DNA from: an uncultured Myxococcales bacterium
GTDB taxonomy: Bacteria > Myxococcota_A > Bradymonadia > UBA7976 > UBA1532
Reading direction: 5' to 3'
Length of the DNA: 48,220 nucleotides
NCBI GenBank assembly: GCA_903847385.1
Contig: CAINDO010000484.1
Location: 1-48,220, forward strand
Shown here: positions 7,693-15,611 of the stretch, piece by piece
How the letters are laid out: every line of letters starts with the position of its first letter
How positions within the stretch are numbered: the first letter of the stretch is position 1
Notes under the pieces: generated by a model
What the model was told of the DNA's origin: nothing
The model's database searches: none
Seen by the model: the letters and a program-made list of their open reading frames with translations, nothing else
Translations under genes and position numbers: made by a program

Positions 7693-7959
7693 ATGGCGTC
7701 TGGATGGGTTCCGGATGGAGCCGTGCAGGACCAGATCGACGCGAGCGTGGAGAGCGAGGTCTCCCGCGCCCGGAGCCGCCTCGCGCGGGGGCCGGGGCTG
7801 ACCGAGTGCGAGGACTGCGACGCGCCCATCCCCGAGGCACGCCGCCAGGCCGTGCCCGGCGTGCGCCGCTGCGTGCGCTGCCAGGCCGAGCAGGATGGCC
7901 AGAACGCGGCCCAGAGCATGTACAACCGCCGCGGGAGCAAGGACAGCCAGCTCAAATGA
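7693..7959 (+). CDS. ybiI: YbiI-family DksA/TraR-type C4 zinc-finger protein
   Basis: An 88-residue small protein that matches E. coli YbiI in length and in nearly every block as I recall it: N-terminal MASGW, a central C4 zinc finger made of CEDC and CVRC (about residues 39-42 and 60-63) with PIPEARRQAVPG between them, and a C-terminal YNRRGSKDSQL. DksA/TraR-type fingers bind RNA polymerase secondary channel regions in larger relatives, but the function of YbiI itself is not well defined. An AGGAGG Shine-Dalgarno precedes the ATG by about 6 bases. Its TGA overlaps the start of the next gene (ATGA at 7956-7959), so the two are co-translated. Such strong resemblance to an enterobacterial protein may mean horizontal transfer or just conservation. 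Confidence 0.9.
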   Translation: MASGWVPDGAVQDQIDASVESEVSRARSRLARGPGLTECEDCDAPIPEARRQAVPGVRRCVRCQAEQDGQNAAQSMYNRRGSKDSQLK

Positions 7960-8723
7960 GCGCGCGCGGCGTCGTGGCGGCGCTCTCTCTCACGCTCGTG
8001 CCGGCTCTGGGGCGGGCGGAGGAGAACCCCGCCGGCCTCGCCCGCGCGGCCAACGCCGGCGGCGACCACGGCTTTCTCACGAGCCACGCCGAGACGCTCC
8101 CTGCCGGTTCGTTCTCGCTGAACATCTACGAGATCATCGTGTTCGGGTTCTCGGCGGGGCTGACGGACCGGCTCTCGCTCTCGCTCACGATGACTCCGCC
8201 CGTCGCGTCGCCGCCCGAGTGGGTCGGGCTGCACGCCAAGTACGTGGTGCATCGGAGCGACCGGACGGTCGTGGCGGCCCGGTTGACCAACCTGGACTTC
8301 TCGTCGTGGGGCGACGACGGCTATCGGGGCGGCCTCTACACGCTCGGGCCGGGCGTGGCGGTCGACCGCTTCCTGGGCGACGCCGGGCGGTTCTCCGTCC
8401 ACGCCGGGATGTCGCTCCACGCCGGCGCGCTGGTCGGCTCGGTGAGCGACCGCAAGGGTTGGGCCGGTCTCTTGGCGCTCGAGGCCGGCGCGACGCTGCG
8501 CACGACGGACTGGCTCGACGTGATGGTCGAGGGTCAGGGCGCGGTGACCGCGGCCGAGGGTGGCCTCTTCCGCATCGCGCCGTACGGACTGGTGACGTAT
8601 GGCGTGCGCTTCTACAGCGACTTCGTCGCCGCAGACGTGGCCCTCGCCCGCCCGGTCGGCGACGTGGACCTGGGATGGCTCGCGCTGGGCCTCCCCTACC
8701 TGGGGCTGAGCGTCCGGTTCTGA
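7956..8723 (+). CDS. Putative outer-membrane beta-barrel protein
   Basis: A 255-residue exported protein. Residues 1-20 form a signal peptide ending ALGRA. The rest alternates polar and hydrophobic residues with Gly/aromatic turns, and the chain ends in Phe (LSVRF), as many beta-barrels do. I recognise no named family. The start is the ATG in the ATGA overlap with ybiI; the frame is open far upstream but that part is a shadow of the hydroxylase gene. Function is unknown. Confidence 0.75.
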   Translation: MSARGVVAALSLTLVPALGRAEENPAGLARAANAGGDHGFLTSHAETLPAGSFSLNIYEIIVFGFSAGLTDRLSLSLTMTPPVASPPEWVGLHAKYVVHRSDRTVVAARLTNLDFSSWGDDGYRGGLYTLGPGVAVDRFLGDAGRFSVHAGMSLHAGALVGSVSDRKGWAGLLALEAGATLRTTDWLDVMVEGQGAVTAAEGGLFRIAPYGLVTYGVRFYSDFVAADVALARPVGDVDLGWLALGLPYLGLSVRF

Positions 8724-8742
8724 TCACCCGGCGCGGCCAGTC

Positions 8743-8771
8743 TTGACCCCGCGGCGGGGGGCCCGTAGGTT
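8743..8771 (+). promoter_or_regulatory. Predicted promoter TTGACC-N17-TAGGTT
   Basis: TTGACC (8743-8748) and TAGGTT (8766-8771) are exactly 17 bases apart, about 37 bases before the ATG of the next gene. The same TAGGTT -10 with 17-base spacing recurs on the minus strand at 24859-24887. A G+C-rich dyad (CCCCG/CGGGG) lies in the spacer. Confidence 0.5.
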
Positions 8772-8807
8772 CGATCCGGCCGGCGTCACCGACTCAGGAA
8801 GCGAGCC

Positions 8808-9344
8808 ATGCCCACGATCCCGCTGCGTCCCAAGTTCGAGATGACCCTGGCCTGCCCGAGCACGGTGGTGTTGCAGCGGCTGTGTGAGCGCCTCGAGGCC
8901 GGGCCCCAGACGCTGCGGCGCACCCGCGTGCCCGGCGGCGGCGGCAATGAGAGCGTGCGGGAGCGGGACTTCTTCGTGCTCACTGTGCCCGAGGAGGCCC
9001 AGCGCGTCTGGTCGCCGTGGCTCACCATCGAGGTCACGCCGGCGGACGCGGGCGCGCATCTGTTCGCCCGCTTCGGCCCGCACCCGACCGTGTGGACGGG
9101 CTTCGCGTTCTTCTACCTGATCCTCTCGGTGACCTTCCTGTTCTGCCTCGCGTTCGCCGCGGCGCTCTTGACCACGGGCGCGCAGCCCTGGTCGCTGGGG
9201 ATCTCCGCGGGCGCGCTCGTGCTGATGGTCGTGATGTGGTGGATCTCGCAGGTGGGCCAACGCCTGGCCCACGACCAGATGGAGACGCTGCGCTCGGAGT
9301 TGCTCGACGCCGTGAAGGACTGCGCGCTGACGCAAGAGAGCTGA
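8808..9344 (+). CDS. Two-helix membrane protein of unknown function
   Basis: A 178-residue protein with a soluble N-terminal half (residues 1-98) and two strong hydrophobic helices at about 101-124 and 128-147, followed by a short polar tail that could be an amphipathic helix. The N-terminal part, including the ERDFFVL and WSPWLTIEV segments, is not a family I can name. A sigma-70-like promoter lies just upstream and the next gene has its own sigma-54-type promoter, so it is probably monocistronic. Likely inner-membrane protein; the function is unknown. Confidence 0.7.
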   Translation: MPTIPLRPKFEMTLACPSTVVLQRLCERLEAGPQTLRRTRVPGGGGNESVRERDFFVLTVPEEAQRVWSPWLTIEVTPADAGAHLFARFGPHPTVWTGFAFFYLILSVTFLFCLAFAAALLTTGAQPWSLGISAGALVLMVVMWWISQVGQRLAHDQMETLRSELLDAVKDCALTQES

Positions 9345-9388
9345 GCGTCGCGCCGGACGTCCGCAGAACACACGGCGGGGCACGTCGC

Positions 9389-9418
9389 GGAACACGGCGG
9401 AACACGGGTGGAACACGG
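9389..9418 (+). repeat. Three helically phased GGAACACGG repeats (candidate enhancer)
   Basis: GGAACACGG occurs at 9389-9397, 9399-9407 and 9410-9418, with starts 10 and 11 bases apart, about one helix turn each. A related AGAACACACGG is present near 9365 and again near 9523. They sit about 75-105 bases upstream of the predicted sigma-54 start site, which is where enhancer-binding activators bind. Confidence 0.55.
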
Positions 9419-9467
9419 GAGAGCCGCCCCCCGGGCGGATTTGCGCCGTTTTCGCGTCTTCGGGCGT

Positions 9468-9483
9468 TGGCACGCCCGCTGCA
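9468..9483 (+). promoter_or_regulatory. Sigma-54 (-24/-12) promoter
   Basis: TGGCACG at 9468-9474 followed by four bases and CTGCA matches the sigma-54 consensus TGGCACG-N4-TTGCA with one mismatch. GG (9469-9470) and GC (9481-9482) are separated by the required 10 bases. The start site would be near 9494, about 50 bases before the ATG at 9544. Confidence 0.7.
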
Positions 9484-9543
9484 ATGGATGTCTCCCGTCG
9501 CGGTTTCGAGACGACCGCCGAAGAGAACACACGGAGACACATC

Positions 9544-10665
9544 ATGAACGCTCGCACCCTCGCCCTCGCCGCTCTGACGACCCTGACCGCCGCCGCCGTG
9601 CTCTCGCCCTCGCAGGCCGAGGCCGCCGTCGACTGCAACTCGGCCCTGGGTCTGTTCGCGCTCGTCGCCGCGCCCGTCGTCGTGACCTCGTCCGACGTGG
9701 ACACGACGCGCAACACCAACCTGGTGCTCGACGTGCAGACCCAGATGTTCCGCGTGGCGCAGAACCCCCTGCCCGCCGCCTGCGTCAGCCGTGTGAGCAT
9801 GCGTCTGTTCTACGCCCGGAGCGCCGCGGAGCTCGAGACGAACCGCACCCGCGCCCTGAACGGTCAGGCGACGCCGAACACGGCCACCTTCGGCACGCTC
9901 AACGCGGCGTTCATCGGCAACGGCGCCACCACGAACCTGCGCAACTACAGGACCACGGTGCCCCGCAACTTCGCGGCGCAGGGACAGACCGTCTTCTATC
10001 GCTGGGTGAAGATCATCGACAACCGGGACGCGGTCGCCCAGGACCTGCCCCGCATCCCGGTGTTCGGCGCGCAGCAGACCTTCGTGGCGACGGCCCCCGC
10101 GGCCCCGCCCCCGCCGCCGCCGGTGCTGCCCAACCTGCTCGCGGAGTTCGTCGGGACGCCCATCCCCTACCGGCCCTCGGGCGCCTCGATCGGCAACCAG
10201 ACCGAGACGTACATCCGGGTGGACGACAGCTTCTGCGCCCTGCAGGGCGCGGCGCGCCTCTCCGAAGAGGCCGTGAACAAGCCGATCATCGGCGCGGGCA
10301 CCCGGGCCATCGTGCAGCCGCCGGCCATCGCGTGGCGCATCCGCAACGCCTCGACGACCGCCGTGCCCGCCGCCACCGTCGTCACGAACGACGTGATCAA
10401 TCAGGAGGGCAGCACGCCCAACGTGTCGCGACAGATCAACGGCCTCGGCGCCAACGCCGTCGTGAACCTGCCGGCCTTCCCGCGGGCCGCCGTGGAGGTC
10501 TGGCAGTTCCCGGCCGCCGGGGGCGGCGGCTGCTTCAGCCTGGTGGAGTTCGACGGCGGCAACCCGTTCCCCGAGTGCGTGGACTTCAACGTGGACGTGA
10601 CCAACGCCGTCGTCGAGTCGGCGGACGGCGCGGCGAACAACCGCCTGCGGTTCGGGTGCAACTGA
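9544..10665 (+). CDS. Secreted protein of unknown function under sigma-54 control
   Basis: A 373-residue exported protein. The signal peptide runs to about residue 27 and ends in QAEA before AVDC. The mature part has few cysteines and many Thr/Val/Asn-rich segments suggestive of beta structure, with a central Pro-rich linker (PPPPPP near residue 190) separating two halves; I cannot assign a family. A Shine-Dalgarno GGAG lies about 8 bases before the ATG. An in-frame ATG at 9484 was not chosen because it would precede the predicted transcription start. Expression is probably dependent on an enhancer-binding activator, as for many developmental or nutrient-response genes in myxobacteria; the activator is unknown. 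Confidence 0.75.
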   Translation: MNARTLALAALTTLTAAAVLSPSQAEAAVDCNSALGLFALVAAPVVVTSSDVDTTRNTNLVLDVQTQMFRVAQNPLPAACVSRVSMRLFYARSAAELETNRTRALNGQATPNTATFGTLNAAFIGNGATTNLRNYRTTVPRNFAAQGQTVFYRWVKIIDNRDAVAQDLPRIPVFGAQQTFVATAPAAPPPPPPVLPNLLAEFVGTPIPYRPSGASIGNQTETYIRVDDSFCALQGAARLSEEAVNKPIIGAGTRAIVQPPAIAWRIRNASTTAVPAATVVTNDVINQEGSTPNVSRQINGLGANAVVNLPAFPRAAVEVWQFPAAGGGGCFSLVEFDGGNPFPECVDFNVDVTNAVVESADGAANNRLRFGCN

Positions 10666-10682
10666 GCGGGCGCGGGGCTCAG
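10662..10682. terminator. Hairpin spanning two convergent stop codons
   Basis: CTGAGC (10662-10667) and GCTCAG (10677-10682) form a perfect 6-bp stem around a 9-base loop. Each arm contains the stop codon of one of the two convergent genes. There is no T run, so bidirectional termination is plausible but unproven. Confidence 0.35.
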
Positions 10683-11407
10683 AGCGGCCCGGCCATCGGG
10701 CCTTCGAGGAACTCGTAGCTCAGGCCGAGGCCGCCTTCGAACGACGTGTGGCCACCTTGCTCGCCGCCGAAGAGGGCGTCGACGCGGCCGCGCAGGTGCT
10801 CGGTCACGGGGAACATGACCCCGGCCGTGATCCCGCCGAGGTGGGGTTGCACGCCGAGGCCGCCCCACAGGTCGACCTTGCCGATCTCGCCGCCGAGGCC
10901 GAGGCGGAACGTGCCGATGCCCAGGTTCTCCGGCGAGAAGTCCAACAGAGACGTGTTGAGGTACAGCCACTCGGGGCCGAGGCGGACGGTCGCGGCGGGC
11001 AGCAGGACCTGCTGGGTGGCGTGGCCGACGTCGGAGTAGCGCAGGTACCCCACGCCCGCGCCGAGCTCGAAGAACTCGTGACGCCAGGCGACGACCAGCG
11101 ACGTGCTCATCTGAATGTCGCCCGCGCCGGGCGGGGTGGCGCCGTCGCCGCTGACCGACTGCGTGCGCTCCCGCATGACGCGCCCGCCGAGCGTGATGCG
11201 GACGTTGTCGCCGAGCCACTCCAGAAACCCCTCGCCGCCGCCGGCGGAGCGGAACTCCGTGGTGCCGCAGCTGCCGGCGGTCCACTGGCCCCCGTGGGCG
11301 CTCAACCCGACCCGGCCCCGGTCTCCGGCGCCGGACGCGAGGGCGACGGCGGTGGGCAGGGTGGCCGCCAGGGCGAGCAGGACGATCCATTTGCGATTGA
11401 CGTTCAT
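10679..11407 (-). CDS. Putative outer-membrane protein
   Basis: A 242-residue exported protein beginning MNVNRKW with a signal peptide cleaved after about residue 25 (VALASG). The remainder is Gly- and aromatic-rich with alternating hydrophobicity, consistent with an 8- to 12-strand outer-membrane barrel; no family is recognised. It converges on the sigma-54-driven gene with only 13 bases between stops. A CATGCT element 7 bases before the ATG, with TTGCCC 17 bases further up, resembles the leaderless promoters seen elsewhere here. An upstream in-frame ATG (11473) would add an Arg/Gly-rich extension in front of the signal peptide and was rejected. Confidence 0.7.
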   Translation of the reverse strand: MNVNRKWIVLLALAATLPTAVALASGAGDRGRVGLSAHGGQWTAGSCGTTEFRSAGGGEGFLEWLGDNVRITLGGRVMRERTQSVSGDGATPPGAGDIQMSTSLVVAWRHEFFELGAGVGYLRYSDVGHATQQVLLPAATVRLGPEWLYLNTSLLDFSPENLGIGTFRLGLGGEIGKVDLWGGLGVQPHLGGITAGVMFPVTEHLRGRVDALFGGEQGGHTSFEGGLGLSYEFLEGPMAGPL

Positions 11408-11496
11408 GGGCGGCAGCATGCCCCGGCTCCGGCCCCGGGGCAAAGCGAGTCGACCCGAAGCGTGTTCGGGCACAAATGAGAAACGGGAGTCCTGGA

Positions 11497-12012
11497 ATGC
11501 GACGCTGCGCCGACATCGACTGGGAGACCTGGACCCCCGCCATCCGGGCCACGCTGCTGTTCGTGTTCCGGGGCGAGCGCGTGCTGCTCATCCGCAAGAA
11601 GCGCGGCTTCGGCATGGGCAAGATCAACGGCCCCGGCGGCAAGCTCACCCCCGGCGAGACCGCCCTGGCCGCCGCCGTGCGCGAGGTCGAGGAGGAGGTC
11701 GGCGTGACGCCCCTGGCCGTGCGCACGCGGGGCACGCTCTCGTTCCAGTTCGCCGACGGCCTGGCGCTGCACGTGACCGTGTTCACGGCGACGGACTGCG
11801 TGGGCGAGCCGACCGAGTCGGACGAGGCGCTGCCGTTCTGGGGCGACGTGCACGCGCTCCCCTACGACGAGATGTGGGCCGACGACCGCGTTTGGCTGCC
11901 CGAGGTGCTCGCCGGGCGGAACGTGGCGCTGCGGGCGGTCTTCGACGGCGACGCGATGCTGGACCACACGCTCGACGTGACTGAACAGGCAGGCGACCTG
12001 ACCATCGGGTGA
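11497..12012 (+). CDS. MTH1-like Nudix hydrolase (oxidised purine dNTPase)
   Basis: A 171-residue Nudix protein predicted to hydrolyse oxidised purine nucleoside triphosphates to monophosphates, protecting DNA and RNA synthesis. The Nudix box is complete: G48, E54, R62-E63, E66-E67, G69. Outside the box it resembles animal MTH1/NUDT1 more than classical MutT: KKRGFG (34-39), N44 in the KINGPGGK stretch where MTH1 uses N33, and MWADD (126-130), equivalent to W117/D119/D120 of the MTH1 substrate pocket, followed by a DHTLDV strand. GGAG precedes this ATG by about 7 bases, so I chose it over the ATG at 11476. Exact substrate (8-oxo- or 2-hydroxy-purine) is inferred from family. Confidence 0.88.
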   Translation: MRRCADIDWETWTPAIRATLLFVFRGERVLLIRKKRGFGMGKINGPGGKLTPGETALAAAVREVEEEVGVTPLAVRTRGTLSFQFADGLALHVTVFTATDCVGEPTESDEALPFWGDVHALPYDEMWADDRVWLPEVLAGRNVALRAVFDGDAMLDHTLDVTEQAGDLTIG

Positions 12013-12036
12013 GTCTTCTTTGCGCCGGCGCGAAGC

Positions 12037-12042
12037 TATGTT
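12037..12042 (+). promoter_or_regulatory. Predicted -10 element of the kinase-ATPase gene
   Basis: TATGTT, in the context GCTATGTT, lies 14 bases before the ATG. A 10-base palindrome GCGCCGGCGC sits just upstream (12022-12031). No convincing -35 hexamer is visible, so confidence is low. Confidence 0.3.
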
Positions 12043-12056
12043 AGGCCTCGGGGTTC

Positions 12057-15000
12057 ATGACCGGCCTGACCGAGGATCCGCGCTTTCAGCACCTGCGTCG
12101 TCTCGGCCAGGGCGGCTTCGGCGACGTGTACGCCGGCCTGGACACGGTGCGCGGCGTCGAGGTCGCCATCAAGAAGCTCAAGCTGGCCGGGCCCGAGAGC
12201 ATCTACCGGTTCAAGCAGGAGTTCCGCGCGGTCGAGGCCATCGACCACCCCAACCTGGTGCAGCTCCACGAGCTCCTGCAGAGCGGCGGTGACTGGGTCT
12301 TCACCATGGAGCTGGTGCAGGGCGTGGACTTCACGCGGCACGTGCGGCCCCAGGGCGCGCTGGACCTGCGCCGGCTCCGCGACTGCCTGCGGCAGCTCGC
12401 CGCGGGGCTCTCGCACCTGCACGCCTCGGGCAAGCTGCACCTGGACGTGAAGCCGGCCAACGTGCTGGTGCGCGCGGACGGGCGGCTGAAGCTCGTGGAC
12501 TTCGGGCTGGCGGCGGACTTCGAGGAGACGCGCGAGGACCGCACGACGGATCGAAGCGCCGGCACGCTGGAGTACATGGCGCCGGAGCAGGCGGCGGGCA
12601 AGGCCCACTCCGCCGCCGCCGACTGGTACCCCGTGGGGGTGATGATCTACGAGGCCCTCTCCGGTCACCTGCCCTTCTCGGGCGGGCCGCTCAAGATCCT
12701 GGTGGACAAGTCGCGGGGCGAGGCGCCGCCCCTGTCCGCCGACGCGCGGGCCCTGGCGCCGGACCTGGCCGCCCTGGCCGAGCGGATGCTGCTTCGGGCG
12801 CCGGAGCAACGGCCGGCGGGGCAGACCATCTGCGAGGCGCTGGGCGCGACGCTGGCCGCCGTGCCGACGCTCACCGCGCTGCGCTCGCCCTTCGTGGGGC
12901 GCGCGGCCGAGGTCGAGCGCCTGGAGGCCGCCTGGGCCGCGGCGCGGGCGGGCACGCAGGTGATCGTGGCCGTGTCCGGCACGTCGGGTATCGGCAAGTC
13001 CACGCTGGTGCGGCACTTCGCGGCGATGACGGCCGAGAGCGACGGCGCGCTGCTGCTCACCGGGCGGTGCCACGAGCGCGAGAGCGTGCCCTTCAAGGGC
13101 GTGGACAGCCTGATCGACGCGCTGGGCAAGACGCTGTCGCGCTTGCGGGCGCGGGGGCTGCCGCCGCCGGTGGTCGAGGATCTGCCGCCGCTGTTGAAGC
13201 TGTTCCCGGTGCTGGGCCGCACGCTCGAGGTCCGGAAGGACGCGACGCCCAGCGAGGCGGTGGCCCACGCGACGTGGCGACGGCGGGCGTTCCGCGCGCT
13301 GCGGGAGCTGTTGTGTCAGCTCGCGCTGCGGCAGCCGCTGATGATCACGCTCGACGACCTGCAGTGGGCCGACTACGACTCGGCGGAGCTGCTCGAGGTG
13401 CTCTTCACGCCGCCGGCGCCCGTGCCGATGCTGCTCATCGCCGCCCACCGCAACGAGGAGCGCACGCGGTCGCCCTTCCTGAACCACCTGCACGAGCGGC
13501 TGCCCCACGAAACGCTGGTGCTCGGGCCCCTGGGCGTGGCCGAGATGCGGCGGCTGGTGCACGGCATCGCGCCGATGCTGCCGGACGAGGCGGCCGAGGC
13601 CATCCTGCGCGAGGCGGGGCAGAGCCCGTTCCTGGCCGCGGAGCTGGCGCGGTTCGCCGAGACGGGCGACCACCCCGTCGTGAACCTGGTGGCCGCCGTG
13701 GCCGCGCGCACGAGCGCGCTGACGCCCGGAGCGCGGGTGCTGCTCGAGGTGCTGGCCATCGCCGCCGGGCCGGTGCCCCTGGGGGCCTTGTCCCGCTGCC
13801 TGCCGCCGGACGAGGACCTGGAGAGCGCGCTGCGGCCCCTGCAGAGCGACCGGCTGGTCTGGGTGCACGGCGCCGGCGACGAGCGCGAGGCCGAGGTCGC
13901 CCACGCGCGGCTGGGCGAGGCCGTGGTGTCCACGCTGGGCGTCGACGAGCGGCGGGCGCTGCACGCGCGCATGGCCGCGGCGCTCTCCGGCGTGGCGGGC
14001 GTGGCCCAGGCGACCGTGGGCGAGCACCTGGAGGCCTCCGGGCACGCGAGCCAGGCGACGCCGCACATCCTGCGCGCGGCCGAGGAGGCCCTGGAGAAGC
14101 TGGCGTTCGACCGCGCGGCGCGGCTGTTCGAGCGGGCGAGCGCGCTGGGCGCCACGCAGGATGCGGCCGGGGGCGATCTGCGGCGGCGCATCGCCGAGAC
14201 GCTGGCCCTCACGGGGCGGTCGGCGGAGTCCGCCGAGTTGTGGACCACCCTGGCCGCCGGCGCGACGGGGGACACCGCGCTGGTGCTGCGGCAGCGCGCC
14301 GCCGAGCAGTTCCTGCGGGCCGCCCGGCTGGACGAGGGGCGCGACGCCCTGCGCACGCTGATGGCCGCGCTGCACATGCGCCTCCCCGAGACGCGCCTGG
14401 GCGCCCTGCTGGAGATCCTGCGCAATCGGTTCAAGCTCGGCGTGCGGGGCCTGGGATTCCAGCCGCGGGCGCCCGAGGACGTCCCCCCGGACGAGGCGCG
14501 GCGCGCGGACGTGGCCTTCACGGTGGCGCAGTGTCTCTCACCCATCGACCTGCTGCGGGGCGCCGCGATGGTCGGGCGCTCGCTGCGCGAGGCCCTGCGC
14601 ACGCGGGATCCGGAGCGGGTGGCGCGCGCCGTGGCCGTCGAGGCCGCCGTGCAGGCGACGCAAGGGGCGTCCGGGCGCGCGCGGGCCGCGCTGCTGCTGG
14701 ATCTGGGACGCGGCCTGACCGACCGGCGCGACGCCCCCGAGGCGGCCTGCTACCTGCGGCTGTGCGAGGCGATCGCCGAGTTCCAGGCCGGCACCTGGGC
14801 GCGCAGCCTGCGGGCCGCCGAGGAGGCCGGCGAGGCCTTTCGGCGCGAGCGGCCGGGGCTGGTGTGGGAGCAGGCCACGGCGGACGCGTACGCCCTGGGC
14901 AGCGCGTGGTGGATGGGCGACCTGGCCCGGGTGCGGGACGTGGCGCCGGAGCGGGCCCGGGACGCGCGGGCGCGCGGCGACCGCTACACCGAGGCCTACT

Positions 15001-15611
15001 TCGTGCTGGCCGTGTTCGCCGTGCCGAGCATCCTGCGCGACGCCCCGGAGCAGGGCCTCGTCGAGGTCGAGCAGGCGCACGCCGACTGGCACGCCAAACA
15101 CGTGGAGTTCCAGGACTTCTACTACCAGGTCTCGCGCATCTACCTGCGGCTGTACGGCGGCGACGCCGCCGGGGCCCTGTCGCTGGCGGACGCGACCGCC
15201 CGGGCCATCCGCTGGAGTTTCGTTTGGCAGGTGGACTACACGCGCGCAGTGTTCCTGGACGCCCGCGCCCGCGCCGCCGTGGCCACCGGCGCCCTGCCCC
15301 GCGCCCGGTCGGACGCCCGCGCGCTCCGGCGCCTGGGACAACCTTGGCACGTCGCGCTGGCCGACCTGATCGAGGGCGCGGTCGCGCGGCGCGAGGGCCG
15401 TGCGGATGCGGCGCGGGACCTGCTGCGGCGGGGCGCGGACGCGGCCGAGCGGTGCGACATGCTGCTGTACGCCCAGGCGGGGCGGCACGCGCACGGGTGC
15501 GTCGTGGGCGGCGCGCGCGGCGCAGAAGAGGCCGCGGCCGCGCTGCGGTGGGCCGGCGTGCGCGGCGCGGCGAACCCCGAGCGGTTGCTGCGGCTGATCA
15601 GTCCGGTCTGA
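12057..15611 (+). CDS. Ser/Thr protein kinase fused to AAA/NB-ARC-like ATPase and TPR-like region
   Basis: An 1184-residue cytoplasmic signalling protein of a type common in Myxococcota. Residues 11-265 are a Hanks-type kinase: Gly loop GQGGFG (17-22), Lys39, catalytic loop HLDVKPAN (128-135; Asp130), DFG (148-150) and APE (175-177). Leu129 replaces the usual HRD Arg, so it is a non-RD kinase and may not need activation-loop phosphorylation. Residues about 278-600 are a P-loop ATPase with Walker A GTSGIGKST (308-316) and Walker B LMITLDD (428-434). The C-terminal 580 residues are Ala/Leu/Arg-rich helices resembling TPR-type repeats. No output DNA-binding domain is seen. Its 3' end overlaps the convergent LamG-like lipoprotein gene by 14 bases. 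Substrates and stimulus are unknown. Confidence 0.92.
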   Translation: MTGLTEDPRFQHLRRLGQGGFGDVYAGLDTVRGVEVAIKKLKLAGPESIYRFKQEFRAVEAIDHPNLVQLHELLQSGGDWVFTMELVQGVDFTRHVRPQGALDLRRLRDCLRQLAAGLSHLHASGKLHLDVKPANVLVRADGRLKLVDFGLAADFEETREDRTTDRSAGTLEYMAPEQAAGKAHSAAADWYPVGVMIYEALSGHLPFSGGPLKILVDKSRGEAPPLSADARALAPDLAALAERMLLRAPEQRPAGQTICEALGATLAAVPTLTALRSPFVGRAAEVERLEAAWAAARAGTQVIVAVSGTSGIGKSTLVRHFAAMTAESDGALLLTGRCHERESVPFKGVDSLIDALGKTLSRLRARGLPPPVVEDLPPLLKLFPVLGRTLEVRKDATPSEAVAHATWRRRAFRALRELLCQLALRQPLMITLDDLQWADYDSAELLEVLFTPPAPVPMLLIAAHRNEERTRSPFLNHLHERLPHETLVLGPLGVAEMRRLVHGIAPMLPDEAAEAILREAGQSPFLAAELARFAETGDHPVVNLVAAVAARTSALTPGARVLLEVLAIAAGPVPLGALSRCLPPDEDLESALRPLQSDRLVWVHGAGDEREAEVAHARLGEAVVSTLGVDERRALHARMAAALSGVAGVAQATVGEHLEASGHASQATPHILRAAEEALEKLAFDRAARLFERASALGATQDAAGGDLRRRIAETLALTGRSAESAELWTTLAAGATGDTALVLRQRAAEQFLRAARLDEGRDALRTLMAALHMRLPETRLGALLEILRNRFKLGVRGLGFQPRAPEDVPPDEARRADVAFTVAQCLSPIDLLRGAAMVGRSLREALRTRDPERVARAVAVEAAVQATQGASGRARAALLLDLGRGLTDRRDAPEAACYLRLCEAIAEFQAGTWARSLRAAEEAGEAFRRERPGLVWEQATADAYALGSAWWMGDLARVRDVAPERARDARARGDRYTEAYFVLAVFAVPSILRDAPEQGLVEVEQAHADWHAKHVEFQDFYYQVSRIYLRLYGGDAAGALSLADATARAIRWSFVWQVDYTRAVFLDARARAAVATGALPRARSDARALRRLGQPWHVALADLIEGAVARREGRADAARDLLRRGADAAERCDMLLYAQAGRHAHGCVVGGARGAEEAAAALRWAGVRGAANPERLLRLISPV

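Noticed and set aside
9484..9543. Earlier ATG for the sigma-54-controlled secreted protein
   Set aside because: It lies on or before the predicted transcription start (about 9494) and would put 20 polar residues before the signal peptide.
11476..11496. Upstream ATG for the Nudix gene
   Set aside because: The ATG at 11497 has GGAG at good spacing and fits the family N terminus; the earlier one has no ribosome site.
15598..15611. Overlap of the kinase and LamG-like genes as a sign of frameshift
   Set aside because: Both frames close normally with their own stop codons; a 14-base convergent overlap is ordinary in this dense genome.
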